Shown: piece by piece, positions 8,356-17,208 of the stretch
Layout: each line of letters opens with the position of its first letter
Numbering within the stretch: position 1 is the stretch's first letter
Assembly: GCF_018343525.1 (NCBI RefSeq)
Contig: NZ_JAGYPH010000001.1
Location: forward strand, 62,001-126,000
Length of the DNA stretch: 64,000 nt
DNA from: Lederbergia citrea
GTDB taxonomy: Bacteria > Bacillota > Bacilli > Bacillales > Bacillaceae_C
Direction of reading: 5' to 3'
Made by a program: the position numbers and the translations under genes
The notes under the pieces: model-generated
Database searches by the model: none
Seen by the model: only the letters and a program-made list of their open reading frames with translations
Told to the model about the DNA's origin: nothing

Positions 8356-9426
8356 ATGAATCAGGAGACATTGAACTTATTTAAAACGCTTACAGAGCTG
8401 CCTGGAACTCCGGGAAATGAACATGCCGTTCGAAAGTTTATGCGTGAACAATTAGGAAAATACGCTGATGAGGTAGTACAAGACCGTCTAGGGGGAACTT
8501 TTGGCGTTAAGCGTGGGAATCCGGAAGGTCCAACTGTCATGGTAGCCGGTCACATGGACGAGGTTGGATTTATGGTGACGAATATAACGGAAAACGGAAT
8601 GATCCGTTTTCAGACGCTTGGCGGATGGTGGAGTCAGGTTTTGCTCGCCCAGCGTGTACATATTGTGACAGAAAACGGTCCAATTGATGGAGTGATTGGC
8701 TCGATCCCGCCACATCTTTTAAGCGATGCACAGCGGAAGAAACCAATGGACATCAAAAACATGTTGATTGATATTGGTGCAGACGATCGCGAAGATGCAC
8801 AGCGGATCGGTGTGAAACCCGGCCAGCAAATTGTACCTGTCTGTCCATTTACACCAATGGCGAACCCTAAGAAAATCATGGCAAAAGCATGGGATAATCG
8901 CTATGGCTGCGGATTATCTATTGAGTTATTGAAAGAGATCCAAGGCGAGGAACTGCCAAATATTTTATATTCTGGGGCGACTGTCCAAGAAGAAGTCGGT
9001 TTAAGGGGAGCGGCAACTGCTGCCAATATGATTAAACCAGATATTTTCTTTGCACTCGATGCAAGTCCGGCAAATGACATGTCTGGTGATAAAAAGGAAT
9101 TTGGTCAGCTTGGAAAAGGGGCTTTATTACGGATTTACGACCGTTCTATGGTAACCCATAAAGGCATGCGCGAATTTATACTTGATACAGCTGAAACAAA
9201 TGATATTCCGTATCAATATTTCATTTCACAGGGAGGGACGGATGCAGGGCGTGTTCACGTTTCGAATGAAGGTGTCCCAAGTGGCGTGATTGGTATTTGC
9301 TCAAGATATATTCATACTCACGCCTCAATCATTAATGTCGACGATTATGCTGCAGCTAAGGAATTGATTGTGAAGCTAGTGAAGGCGAGTGACCGCGCGA
9401 CTGTTGATTCAATCATAAAGCAATAA
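8356..9426 (+). CDS. ytoP: M42-family aminopeptidase (YtoP)
   Basis: A 356-residue M42 metallopeptidase (glutamyl aminopeptidase/endoglucanase-annotated family), a cytoplasmic enzyme that forms large tetrahedral assemblies in characterised members. Metal and catalytic residues are in place: H66 and D68 in [10 protein letters not shown]180 in AWDNRYG, E212-E213 in VQEEVG, D235 in LDASP, and a late His in [11 protein letters not shown] 8356 is preceded by AAAGGAGCA. It is followed by a strong terminator, so ytoP is probably monocistronic. Specificity cannot be read from the sequence. Confidence 0.92.
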   Translation: MNQETLNLFKTLTELPGTPGNEHAVRKFMREQLGKYADEVVQDRLGGTFGVKRGNPEGPTVMVAGHMDEVGFMVTNITENGMIRFQTLGGWWSQVLLAQRVHIVTENGPIDGVIGSIPPHLLSDAQRKKPMDIKNMLIDIGADDREDAQRIGVKPGQQIVPVCPFTPMANPKKIMAKAWDNRYGCGLSIELLKEIQGEELPNILYSGATVQEEVGLRGAATAANMIKPDIFFALDASPANDMSGDKKEFGQLGKGALLRIYDRSMVTHKGMREFILDTAETNDIPYQYFISQGGTDAGRVHVSNEGVPSGVIGICSRYIHTHASIINVDDYAAAKELIVKLVKASDRATVDSIIKQ

Positions 9427-9465
9427 CTTAAGAGGCGGAGAGATTCGCCTCTTAAGTTATTATTT
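9422..9465 (+). terminator. Terminator after ytoP
   Basis: A 16-bp perfect stem (AATAACTTAAGAGGCG with its complement) and an 8-base loop, followed by ATTTG. The stem includes the ytoP stop codon. Confidence 0.85.
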
Positions 9466-9490
9466 GGTGAAAATAAAAGGAGAAATTTTA

Positions 9491-10006
9491 ATGAAAATAG
9501 CAGTTGGTTCGAAAAATCCAGTTAAGATCAAAGCAGTTGAATATACCTTGCAAGAGGCAAGGATTCAGGGTTCTTTTATGTCGATTGACGCGCCATCCAA
9601 TGTAAGCGAAATGCCATTTTCAGATGAAGAAACGATGCAAGGAGCTATAAATAGAGCTGAATATTGTTTGAAGCATATGGAAGCGGATGTGGCTATTGGA
9701 TTGGAAGGCGGTGTCATGGAAACACCATTCGGATTATTTTTATGTAACTGGGGAGCGCTTGCCGAAAATGGAAAAACCACATTGCTTGCAGGTGGAGCAA
9801 GAATTAAATTACCTGATGAGATTGCAGTAAACTTGCGTGCAGGGGAAGAACTTGGTCCGCTGATGGATATATATAGCAGGCGTGAAAATGTTCGATCAAA
9901 GGAAGGGGCCATCGGTATCTTCACAAATGGCATGGTCAACCGCGATGAATTGTTTATTCACATTATGAAATTGCTCATTGGTCAAAAAGGGGACTGGCTC
10001 AAATGA
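9491..10006 (+). CDS. DUF84 / inosine-xanthosine triphosphatase-like protein
   Basis: A 171-residue protein of the DUF84 (YjjX/ITPase-like) family, which removes non-canonical purine nucleoside triphosphates. The N-terminal GSKNPVK (6-12) and the central ADVAIGLEGGV segment are typical. ATG 9491 is set by AAAGGAG at about 9476-9482. The last codons (GDWLK-stop) lie inside the small GGGGAC..GTCCCC inverted repeat at 9989-10016. The C-terminal tail therefore appears to be supplied by that element rather than by the ancestral gene. Catalytic activity is inferred. Confidence 0.8.
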   Translation: MKIAVGSKNPVKIKAVEYTLQEARIQGSFMSIDAPSNVSEMPFSDEETMQGAINRAEYCLKHMEADVAIGLEGGVMETPFGLFLCNWGALAENGKTTLLAGGARIKLPDEIAVNLRAGEELGPLMDIYSRRENVRSKEGAIGIFTNGMVNRDELFIHIMKLLIGQKGDWLK

Positions 10007-10016
10007 ACCTGTCCCC
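9989..10016 (+). repeat. Small inverted repeat GGGGAC ... GTCCCC at a gene end
   Basis: GGGGAC and GTCCCC flank a 16-base middle that contains the TGA stop of the DUF84 gene. It resembles short dispersed repeats common in Bacillaceae genomes. Only one copy is visible in this window. Confidence 0.45.
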
Positions 10017-10028
10017 AAGAGTCATCGT

Positions 10029-10469
10029 TTAGTCGAAAATGTAGGCAAGCGCCTTGATTGCCTGGTTGACTGTTTCGACTGTCGCGTTTGATTTTCGTGA
10101 TAATTCTTTCAAAGGATGATGGAGTTCTTCAGGGCGGATTAGAATGAGCGGTTTTCCAAGCGAAACTGCAGCACTCGCATCCATAGCTGTATTCCACTGT
10201 TTATATTTTTCTCCAAACAACGCGATAACCAAGTCAGCTTTTTGCATTAATACTTGAGTACGTAAATTGTTAAAGCTGGATGCGGCGGCATCCCGGAAAA
10301 TTGGATTTGGTTGTTCTCCCAGTATTTCTTCACCAATTGCATCAGACCGATCATGATCTTCCATAGGACCGACAAAATCAATGGGAAGTTGCAGTGATTT
10401 TGCTTTCTCCTTAATCTCTTCACGCCAAGGACTGTGAATTTCACCTGCTAAATAAACGGTTAACCTCAT
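10029..10469 (-). CDS. ytoQ: YtoQ family protein
   Basis: A 146-residue Rossmann-like protein beginning MRLTVYLAGEIHSPW, the YtoQ hallmark. It resembles nucleoside 2-deoxyribosyltransferase-like folds (YLAGEIHS at strand 1; KADLVIALFGEKYKQWNTAMD in the second half), but the catalytic role is unproven. GGAGGG lies 6 bases before the chosen ATG (10469). Another ATG directly follows the ribosome binding site and would add two residues; an ATG much further upstream (10532) is unlikely. The gene converges on the DUF84 gene. Function is unknown. Confidence 0.8.
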   Translation of the reverse strand: MRLTVYLAGEIHSPWREEIKEKAKSLQLPIDFVGPMEDHDRSDAIGEEILGEQPNPIFRDAAASSFNNLRTQVLMQKADLVIALFGEKYKQWNTAMDASAAVSLGKPLILIRPEELHHPLKELSRKSNATVETVNQAIKALAYIFD

Positions 10470-10590
10470 GTTCATCCCTCCAATATGTACTTTATTCCAT
10501 TCTAACATCAATTGCCGTTTTGGGGTTGTCAAGTAGTTTTTAAGAGTAGTATGATAATGTGGAGATTCAGTTTTAGGAGGATTTTAAGAA

Positions 10591-11100
10591 ATGAAAAAAA
10601 TAGTTGCAAGCTTCATCATCATTTTTACAGCCATGATCATTGCTGCTTGCGGAACTTCGATAGATAAAGAAAAGATTAATGCGGAGGCAAATGCCAAAAA
10701 GGTTTTTCAAGAAAAGTCAAAAGGGGTAAATGAAGAAATCCAATCGATTCAATTTCATCTTCCTTCAGGAGTATCTATAAAAGATAAATCACCGAACAAT
10801 ATTATTTTAGAAAAAGGGAAGCAACCCTATATTCTTTTTTATAACCCGATTGAAAATAAGCAGAGTGAAGAATTATATGAAATGAGTAAAACGAATTCTG
10901 ACAAAATGGTAGTGGATCAAATATTTAAAGCTGACAATCGTTTTGGATATTTGCTTATTAAAGACGCCGGGGACAATATTTATGAAGTAACCGCGGGAGT
11001 TGGCGGAGTAAAAGCTACAACTAACTCGACTGTTGGGAGCATTGCGAAAGATGCAGAATTGTTGATGACAATGGCAGCATCTACAGTGGTCAAAGAATAA
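10591..11100 (+). CDS. Predicted lipoprotein, function unknown
   Basis: A 169-residue protein with a clear lipoprotein signal: basic MKK, a hydrophobic run (VASFIIIFTAMIIAA) and the cleavage Cys at residue 20 (IIAAC). The mature part has a beta-rich profile with no enzyme motif (HLPSGVSIKDKSPNNI, KQPYILFYNP, GYLLIKDAGD). It is likely attached to the outer face of the cytoplasmic membrane. AGGAGG at about 10576-10581 supports ATG 10591. It lies between ytoQ and ytpP. I do not recognise the family. Confidence 0.75.
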   Translation: MKKIVASFIIIFTAMIIAACGTSIDKEKINAEANAKKVFQEKSKGVNEEIQSIQFHLPSGVSIKDKSPNNIILEKGKQPYILFYNPIENKQSEELYEMSKTNSDKMVVDQIFKADNRFGYLLIKDAGDNIYEVTAGVGGVKATTNSTVGSIAKDAELLMTMAASTVVKE

Positions 11101-11227
11101 TTTAACACAATATCTCCTCAAGTCTTTGTACTCCATATAATCGTTCCTGCTGTGATAAGCTAATCATATATGAGGAAGCACGGCCAAATTAATTTGGCCA
11201 GAAGCTGATCAACAGGAGGGAAATAAC

Positions 11228-11545
11228 ATGGAAAAGTTACAATCAATCGAGCAATATGACCAATTGAAAAATGGGGAGCGGACAATCTTCATGTTTTCGG
11301 CGGATTGGTGTCCAGATTGTACAGTCATCGAACCAATTTTACCAAGACTTGAAGCGGACTATCCTGAATATACATTTGTTGAAGTAGACCGCGACAAATT
11401 TATCGACCTATGCGGCGAACTTGATATTTTTGGCATTCCAAGTTTTATTGCCTTCCATAATGGTGAAGAGGCTGGCAGATTTGTCAGCAAAAACCGCAAA
11501 ACATTGGAAGAGATTGAAGACTTTATAAATGGTTTGGCCGAATAA
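11228..11545 (+). CDS. ytpP: Thioredoxin-family protein YtpP
   Basis: A 105-residue thioredoxin-fold protein with the active site C28-P-D-C31 in SADWCPDC and the cis-proline strand GIPSFIAF. The CPDC pair differs from the CGPC of classical thioredoxin, so redox potential and partners may differ. ACAGGAGGG before ATG 11228 is a strong ribosome binding site. The gene ends at an efficient terminator. Position beside ytpQ and ytpR matches Bacillus subtilis. Confidence 0.88.
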   Translation: MEKLQSIEQYDQLKNGERTIFMFSADWCPDCTVIEPILPRLEADYPEYTFVEVDRDKFIDLCGELDIFGIPSFIAFHNGEEAGRFVSKNRKTLEEIEDFINGLAE

Positions 11546-11553
11546 ATAGAACG

Positions 11554-11591
11554 AACAGTCCGATGAGAAAAAAATCTCTTCGGACTGTTTT
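11554..11591 (+). terminator. Terminator after ytpP
   Basis: AACAGTCCGA pairs with TCGGACTGTT, extended inside by GAGA/TCTC, and is followed by TTTTCG. Confidence 0.88.
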
Positions 11592-11701
11592 TTCGTTTAA
11601 TCTTTATTTGATTTTTATACTATGTCCTCATTCTTTGAGACTGAGCCCATTTTCATGTAAAATGGAATATAGCTTATTTTGCGCCCAAGGAGGGTGAACT
11701 G

Positions 11702-12508
11702 ATGAAGATGAACGAGAGTAAATTGAGAAGAGAGCTCGAAAGTCGTTTGCAAAAACCAGGTAGAGCCTTCACATATGATAGGAAGAACGAAAGCTTGCGC
11801 ATTGAAAATGAAGAAACCGGCAAAGGAATAGATGTTGCGCTTTCCGGGATTGTGGCTAAGTGGCATGTACAAAAGGACAAAGCGATTGATGAAGTTGTGT
11901 ATTATGTGGAAAATGCCCTTGAAGTAATGGGGAAAGAGCAGAAGGTATCTGGAAGTGAAAAGAAAATCTACCCTGTGATTCGTTCTACTTCCTTTCCAAT
12001 TGAATCTGAAGACGGCATAAGGTTTATGACAGACGATCATACGGCAGAAACAAGGATATTTTACGCTCTTGACCTTGGCAATACATATCGCATACTAGAT
12101 GAACAATGGATTCAAAAAGAAGGATTGGAGCCGAAAGAAATTCAGGAAATTGCTCGTTTTAACGTCCGGTCACTGCCGGCTAATATGAAAAAAGATACGG
12201 TGGCAGGCAATGATTTTTATTTTTTAAATACAAATGATGGCTATGATGCAAGCCGTATTTTGAATGAGAAATTTCTGCAAGAAATGGCTGAGACTGTAGA
12301 AGGTGATATGGCCGTTGCTGTCCCGCATCAGGATGTGCTGATTATTGCTGATATTCGCAATGAAACTGGTTACGATATCCTTGCACAAATGACGATGAGC
12401 TTTTTCACAACTGGCAATGTCCCAATTACAGCATTATCCTTTATTTATGAAAATGGAAAGCTCGAACCAATTTTTATTTTAGGAAAAAATCGAAAGATGG
12501 ATCAATGA
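11702..12508 (+). CDS. ytpQ: DUF1444 family protein YtpQ
   Basis: A 268-residue soluble protein of the DUF1444/YtpQ family, found across bacilli between ytpP and ytpR. It has no signal peptide or membrane segment. Recognisable blocks are PVIRSTSFP (about 91-99) and the C-terminal [29 protein letters not shown] precedes ATG 11702. The gene end overlaps the ribosome binding region of ytpR, so the two are cotranscribed. Function is unknown. Confidence 0.85.
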   Translation: MKMNESKLRRELESRLQKPGRAFTYDRKNESLRIENEETGKGIDVALSGIVAKWHVQKDKAIDEVVYYVENALEVMGKEQKVSGSEKKIYPVIRSTSFPIESEDGIRFMTDDHTAETRIFYALDLGNTYRILDEQWIQKEGLEPKEIQEIARFNVRSLPANMKKDTVAGNDFYFLNTNDGYDASRILNEKFLQEMAETVEGDMAVAVPHQDVLIIADIRNETGYDILAQMTMSFFTTGNVPITALSFIYENGKLEPIFILGKNRKMDQ

Positions 12509-12522
12509 AAGGGGAAGGGAAT

Positions 12523-13125
12523 ATGAACGTATTTTACAACCGAGAAGGAATTGGCGATACGCTAATTATTACTTTAAAGGAAATTGAGAATAAAACATTC
12601 GATCGTAAGGGTGATGCAGCCCGTATTTATGATGAAAAAACAAATGAAACAGGCGGATTCAACCTATTCAACGCATCTAACTATGTAGAAGTCAGTGCGA
12701 ATGGACAAGTTGAGCTAAATGAAGAAATCGTTGAGAAAATCAATGATGCACTTTCGAAAAATGGCTTTGAAGAAAAGTTAGCAGCAGATTTTTCACCGAA
12801 ATTCGTTGTTGGTTACGTGAAAGAAAAAGAAAAGCATCCAAATGCGGACAAGCTGAGCGTATGTACGGTTGATGTTGGTACAGAGGAATTGCAAATCGTA
12901 TGCGGTGCACCGAATGTGGACGCGGGACAAAAAGTTGTCGTTGCAAAAGTAGGTGCAGTCATGCCAAGTGGTATGCTAATCAAAGATGCAGAGCTGCGCG
13001 GAGTGCCATCAAGCGGTATGATTTGTTCGGCCAAGGAACTTAATCTACCGGACGCACCACAGGAAAAAGGAATTTTGGTGCTTGAAGCTGAAAAATATGA
13101 AGTTGGACAAGAGTTTAAATTTTAA
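12523..13125 (+). CDS. ytpR: tRNA-binding domain protein YtpR
   Basis: A 200-residue protein with an N-terminal DUF4479-type region (1-88) and a C-terminal EMAP/Trbp111-like OB fold (about 92-198). The fold matches the tRNA-binding domain of PheT and MetG; HPNADKLSVCTVDVG, IVCGAPNV and LRGVPSSGMICS are its hallmarks. It probably binds structured RNA or tRNA; the target is unknown. GGGGAAGGG in front of ATG 12523 fixes the start. An in-frame ATG at 12505 overlaps ytpQ but is less likely. Confidence 0.9.
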   Translation: MNVFYNREGIGDTLIITLKEIENKTFDRKGDAARIYDEKTNETGGFNLFNASNYVEVSANGQVELNEEIVEKINDALSKNGFEEKLAADFSPKFVVGYVKEKEKHPNADKLSVCTVDVGTEELQIVCGAPNVDAGQKVVVAKVGAVMPSGMLIKDAELRGVPSSGMICSAKELNLPDAPQEKGILVLEAEKYEVGQEFKF

Positions 13126-13131
13126 TAAATG

Positions 13132-13167
13132 AAAAGGTGTGAGCGGAAAAACCGCTCACACCTTTTT
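13132..13167 (+). terminator. Terminator after ytpR
   Basis: A perfect AAAAGGTGTGAGCGG / CCGCTCACACCTTTT stem with an AAAAA loop and T-tail ends the ytpQ-ytpR unit. Confidence 0.93.
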
Positions 13168-13360
13168 GAATTTCCAGCTGCTAGGCTAGGGATCATAAGC
13201 ACGTGGGAAAGGTCGATAGTAAATGGGTCTAAATAAATTTCTATTCTTCTACTTTGATAGGAGAATAGAAAGGGTTTCTGTAATAATTCTCTAATTCAAA
13301 AGTCGGATAAAATTAATGATACATTTAAAAGCTTTAAGGTATATGTTATGCTTTTTTTGC

Positions 13361-13384
13361 GTGTAACAGGTAATAAAAGGGTAT
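13361..13384 (+). promoter_or_regulatory. Sigma-B-like promoter of the usp gene
   Basis: GTGTAA (13361-13366), 12 bases, then GGGTAT (13379-13384). This is one mismatch from the Bacillus general-stress consensus GTTTAA-N12-15-GGGTAT. The rest of the 350-base ytpR-usp gap holds only the ytpR terminator and AT-rich sequence. Confidence 0.5.
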
Positions 13385-13476
13385 ACCAAATAGAGGGACA
13401 GGTGTTTTTTGTATTAGCAGAAGGGGCATTTACTTCTATTAAAATTAAAAGAAAAATAGAGAGGCGGGGGAACAAA

Positions 13477-13896
13477 TTGTATAAAAGAATATTATTAGCG
13501 GCTGATGGTTCTGAAAATTCAATTCGTGCTGCTGTGGAGGCCGCAAAAATAGCTTCTCTTTCAGGAGACTCCGTGGTTGAAATTCTTTACGTTATGGATT
13601 TTTCAAGGGCAACAAGCGAGGTACTTCGCAGTCAAAACTCTGAAACGCTTGAATTTGAGAGACGTAAAAAACTCTTGCCAATTGAGGAGACGTTTAAACA
13701 AGCGAATGTTACAAGTAAAATAACGATGCTTCATGGTGAACCAGGCCCAACGATTGTCGACTATGCTAATAAGCAATCATGCGATCTGATCATCATCGGA
13801 AGCAGGGGATTAAACAAGTTTCAAGAAATGGTCCTTGGAAGTGTAAGCCATAAGGTGGCAAAGCGGGTAAATTGTCCGGTGTTAATAGTAAAGTAA
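13477..13896 (+). CDS. Universal stress protein (UspA family)
   Basis: A 139-residue USP with the ATP-binding type C-terminal motif GSRGLNKFQEMVLGSVSHKV (G-x2-G-x9-G-S). It starts MYKRILLAADGSENS, the standard USP beginning. TTG 13477 is preceded by GGCGGGGG at ideal spacing; an upstream extension to 13348 would add 43 unconserved residues and overlap the sigma-B-like promoter, so it is rejected. It is followed by its own terminator. The role is likely general stress resistance, but the molecular function of Bacillus USPs is unclear. Confidence 0.9.
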   Translation: MYKRILLAADGSENSIRAAVEAAKIASLSGDSVVEILYVMDFSRATSEVLRSQNSETLEFERRKKLLPIEETFKQANVTSKITMLHGEPGPTIVDYANKQSCDLIIIGSRGLNKFQEMVLGSVSHKVAKRVNCPVLIVK

Positions 13897-13904
13897 AATA
13901 TATG

Positions 13905-13944
13905 AAAAAAAGCATTTTCCTGGAAAAGGAAGATGCTTTTTTCT
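13905..13944 (+). terminator. Terminator after usp
   Basis: AAAAAAGCATTTTCCT pairs with AGGAAGATGCTTTTTT (one wobble) and ends in a T-tract. Confidence 0.9.
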
Positions 13945-14095
13945 ATTTTATTGCATTGTTCAAAGATTTAATTATTCCCCCATGAAGACCGTCATGCCAC
14001 TTTTCATTTATTAATTTTATAATATTCCGATTTATAGAACTATGTCAATACTTTGTTATTTTATTGTGTTAATCTTATAAAAAGGGGGAATCGAT

Positions 14096-14566
14096 GTGGA
14101 TGCAGTCTTTCAGTTAGAGCACGCTGTTTTCAATTATCGAGTGGCCGGTGTTTTGATAGAAAACGGGCATGTGCTCATACATAAACAAGCAAATGATGAA
14201 CATTGGGCGCTACCTGGAGGTAGAGTTGAGGTTTTGGAAGATTCTCGGACAAGTATTCGTAGAGAGATAGACGAGGAATTGGGATACGCTGTGAGTGTGG
14301 ATAAGCTGCTTTGGGTGACGGAGAATTTTTTCGAATATAACAACAAAAATTATCACGAGCTTGGTTTTTACTATCTTATTTCATTAAAAAGTGAAACAGC
14401 GATTTTTCAGAAAGACGACTTTTATGGTCTTGAAGGTGAGAGGTTGATATACAAATGGGTGCCAATCAGTGAGCTCGAAAATATTCAGTTATATCCCGAA
14501 TTTTTAAGAACTGCTTTAAAGTTCATTCCGCAAAGCCCTCAGCACTTAATTATTAGACAACTATAG
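14096..14566 (+). CDS. Nudix hydrolase
   Basis: A 156-residue Nudix pyrophosphohydrolase. The Nudix box is complete: G-RVEVL-E-DSRTSIR-REIDEELGY (about residues 41-63), giving the Mg-binding REx2EE core. ADP-ribose-, nucleotide- or antibiotic-nucleotide-type substrates are all possible. The start is GTG 14096, with AAAGGGGGA at 14081-14089; the overlapping ATG 14094 is in a closed frame. It opens a small accessory block (two Nudix genes, a GNAT and an APH-type gene) inserted between ytpR and sftA. Confidence 0.85.
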   Translation: MDAVFQLEHAVFNYRVAGVLIENGHVLIHKQANDEHWALPGGRVEVLEDSRTSIRREIDEELGYAVSVDKLLWVTENFFEYNNKNYHELGFYYLISLKSETAIFQKDDFYGLEGERLIYKWVPISELENIQLYPEFLRTALKFIPQSPQHLIIRQL

Positions 14567-14781
14567 ATGAAAGATAAGAAGGATGAACAGTAACGCCATG
14601 AAGTTCCTCCTAATCTTCCTATATTGATTTGAAATCGCTTTCCAACATCATACCGTATACAAAGTTATTCGAGAACATAAATTTTAATAAATCTAGAACC
14701 ATATGAAACTTTCCATTATAATTAAGTACAAATATTCGGAAATTGACGTGAGCTGAATCGATATTGGAAGGAGTTAATCGC

Positions 14782-14940
14782 ATGGGGAGTAATGGATATT
14801 TCGTAGGGTGGGGAACTTTAGCGCTTATCAACGCAGGTTTGCCACAATCTAAAAACAGAAGCGGATTGATTTGGTTCCTTGTCTCACTACTTCTTGGCCC
14901 GCTGGCTACTTTCTTAATCGTTATTTTGGATAAGAAGTAA
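14782..14940 (+). CDS. Small membrane protein (52 aa)
   Basis: A short gene with a good ribosome binding site (GGAAGGAG) ahead of ATG 14782 and TAA at 14938-14940. The product has a polar N-terminus (MGSNGYFVGWG), a basic loop SKNRS and one strongly hydrophobic helix (about residues 31-49, WFLVSLLLGPLATFLIVIL) ending in DKK. It ends 9 bases before the next Nudix gene and shares its ribosome binding region. Such short proteins are frequent in bacilli; no function is assigned. Confidence 0.7.
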   Translation: MGSNGYFVGWGTLALINAGLPQSKNRSGLIWFLVSLLLGPLATFLIVILDKK

Positions 14941-14949
14941 GGAAGGTGG

Positions 14950-15456
14950 ATGAACTTGGCCGTTACATATGTTGACTGGGGTGGAAGGGTGAAGCTGACA
15001 TGGATTCGCAGCTCCATTCTACCGAAAAGAGAATTAATAACGAGTGTTCATGGGTTTTGTTTTTACAATGATGAGTTGCTATTAGTCGATTTAAATGATC
15101 GAGGATGGGATTTTCCGGGCGGGCATATTGAAGTGGGCGAAACAGCGGAAGAATGCTTTAAGCGAGAGGCAATGGAAGAAGGATATGTTGAGGGAAAGTG
15201 CAGGCTTTTAGGTTATATCGAAGTGAACCATCATGAAAATATAAATTGGAATGAAAAAAGTCCATATCCTCGAGTAGGCTATCAAGTTTTTTATATGATG
15301 GATATTCAGCAGCTCCATCCTTTTGAGGGGGAATTTGAATCTTCGAAGAGAAACTTTATTAAACCAGAAGAGTTTTCGAAGTATTATGATGGTCATCAAA
15401 TAATATTAAATGATGCGTTAAAAGTAAAAAATAGTGAAAAAGGGTATTGCAAATGA
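14950..15456 (+). CDS. Nudix hydrolase
   Basis: A 168-residue second Nudix protein, distinct from the 14.1-kb one. The Nudix box is GGHIEVGETAEECFKREAMEEGY (split here: G-HIEVG-E and REAMEEGY), about residues 56-79, with the catalytic REx2EE core present. AAGGAAGGTGG just before ATG 14950 is the ribosome binding site. It is sandwiched between a 52-residue membrane protein gene and a GNAT gene, whose start lies inside its last codons. Substrate is unknown. Confidence 0.85.
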   Translation: MNLAVTYVDWGGRVKLTWIRSSILPKRELITSVHGFCFYNDELLLVDLNDRGWDFPGGHIEVGETAEECFKREAMEEGYVEGKCRLLGYIEVNHHENINWNEKSPYPRVGYQVFYMMDIQQLHPFEGEFESSKRNFIKPEEFSKYYDGHQIILNDALKVKNSEKGYCK

Positions 15457-15968
15457 TAATTAGAACGGAATTACCGACAGACCACAGGGCAGTTTGTGAA
15501 CTGACTTATCAAGCTTTTGGAAAACGGAAAGATGAATCCGAATTAATCGACCGCATTAGAAAATCGAGTGGTTTTATTCCGGAGCTTTCGATTGTAGCAG
15601 AAGAAGATGAAGAAATCGTCGGTCATATACTGTTAAGCAAAGCGAAAGTAATTGGAGATACGGGTGATCACGAAGTCATTGTTTTAGCTCCCGTTGCAGT
15701 TCATCCGTCATATCAGAAAAAAGGTGTCGGAAGTAAATTAATCGAAGAAGGTTTAAACAGAGTGAAAGCTTTAAACTATGGTCTTGTTTTATTGATTGGG
15801 CATCCTTCCTATTATCTGAGATTCGGTTTTAAACCTGCCAGACAATATGGATTGGAATTGCACCAATTTAATGTACCTGATGAGGTCTTCATGGTTTGTG
15901 AACTTAATGAAGGGGAGCTAAATCGTATTCACGGAGAGCTACGTTATCCATCTGCTTTTTTTGAATGA
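15453..15968 (+). CDS. GNAT family N-acetyltransferase (YhbS-like)
   Basis: A 171-residue GNAT protein of the COG3153 type. It has acetyl-CoA-binding motif A around VAVHPSYQKKGVGSKLIEEG (about residues 87-106, Q/RxxGxG/A form) and the later LLIGHPSYYLRFGF typical of this subgroup. ATG 15453 is chosen; a TTG two codons earlier is possible. It overlaps the 3' end of the preceding Nudix gene, so both are translationally linked. The acceptor substrate is unknown. Confidence 0.85.
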   Translation: MIIRTELPTDHRAVCELTYQAFGKRKDESELIDRIRKSSGFIPELSIVAEEDEEIVGHILLSKAKVIGDTGDHEVIVLAPVAVHPSYQKKGVGSKLIEEGLNRVKALNYGLVLLIGHPSYYLRFGFKPARQYGLELHQFNVPDEVFMVCELNEGELNRIHGELRYPSAFFE

Positions 15969-15983
15969 AATAAAGAGGGGGCT

Positions 15984-16951
15984 ATGATGAATATAAAAAA
16001 AATGAAAGAAAAGCTTGCTAAAATATTAGGAAGTGAATTCACCGACATTTTTATAAATTCGGAAGGATATCAAAATAAGGTTGTGACGTTTCGGCTAAAA
16101 GCGAAAAAGTATGTAGCCCGATTAAGTGATGCGAAAAGACGAACGAAAGAAAGAATTGAACTTGAAATAACATTGATGGAATATTTATCGGACAAAGGCA
16201 TCCACCTCGCAAAGCCTGTTCAATGGAACGGTTTAGACAAAGTGATAGATTTTGAATTCGATCTCATGTCCCTTATTGGCTGACGTTTTTTGAACATACA
16301 GGTGGGGAACCGGTAGATGTAATGAACAGTTCCGAATGGAATGGAGAATTTTTCTACCGCTGGGGTAGGATGATTGCCTCTCTTCATAGTGTAGATGATC
16401 CGCCATTCAGTGGCCCAAAAGGTTGTGAACGTCAAGTTCAGACAAACGAGGAGTGGTTAAAGGACCGCTATAACCAATTATGTGCTAAGCTGAATTCCCA
16501 CGAGAGGACTGAGCAAAATTTCGGTCTTATCCATAATGACCTGCACCAAGGAAATTTTCATATTAAAAACGGAGAAATTATCCTGTTTGATTTTGATGAT
16601 TGTGCTTATCAATATTTTGTACAGGATTTAGCGGTATCTATTTATCATGCTTTATGGACGGGGACATCGTTTCATTCGGAATGGGAGGACTTTCCCAATT
16701 ACTTTTTATTTCATTTCCTAGAAGGTTATACCTCCTTACGGCATTTAACGGGCGATATGCTTGACCAGCTTAAAATATGTATGCAAATGCGAGAGGTGAT
16801 TTTATATTCTTTATTTCAAGAAAATTGGAATCCTGAAAGTATGGACGATTGGCAGTTTGCAAAACTTGCGGAATTAAGAGAAAATCTTTTGGAAAAACGA
16901 ATTCCTTATAGTACGGAGCTTGATGGTGTAAAAAACTTCTTTAATCATTGA
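15984..16951 (+). pseudogene. APH-family phosphotransferase, broken by a -1 frameshift
   Basis: Two pieces of one aminoglycoside-phosphotransferase-fold protein. The first (15984-16283, 99 codons) gives the N-lobe with an ATP-lysine strand (AKKYVARLSD) and stops at TGA 16281. The second, in the -1 frame, is open from 16256. It gives the continuation SHVPYWLTFFEHTGGEP, then the catalytic LIHNDLHQGNFH and metal-binding ILFDFDD of the C-lobe, ending at 16951. Joining the frames within 16256-16280 restores a ~320-residue protein of normal family length. No slippery heptamer is evident, so a one-base deletion (or sequence error) is the simplest explanation. It sits directly after the GNAT gene with GAGGGGG before its start. 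Confidence 0.8.
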
Positions 16952-17007
16952 ATCACTCTCTCATTCAAAATCTGAGAAAAGAAATGCCCAATCCATTTAA
17001 AGGAAGG

Positions 17008-17041
17008 CCGTTTTGATGATAAAGCATCAAAACGGTTTTTT
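17008..17041 (+). terminator. Terminator upstream of the PAS kinase gene
   Basis: CCGTTTTGATG / CATCAAAACGG, 6-base loop, then TTTTTTT. It closes the accessory block that ends with the broken phosphotransferase. Confidence 0.92.
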
Positions 17042-17208
17042 TAACGTCATCCTTAATGCCCATAATTTTAATAAACTAAAATATCTTCCTAAGTTCAGCT
17101 ACCTGATGTAAGATATTATACCTATTTTAATAATCAGTTAATTCATATATACTTATGAAGGAAAAAAGCTTGTCGTATAAATTGATATGAAAATAATCGA
17201 TTATAAGG

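Noticed and set aside
13348-13476. N-terminal extension of the universal stress protein
   Set aside because: It overlaps a sigma-B-like promoter, has no ribosome binding site, and the family start MYKRILLAADGS is at TTG 13477.
15984-16951. Programmed -1 frameshift in the phosphotransferase
   Set aside because: No slippery heptamer or downstream structure is evident in the frame overlap; a simple deletion explains it better.
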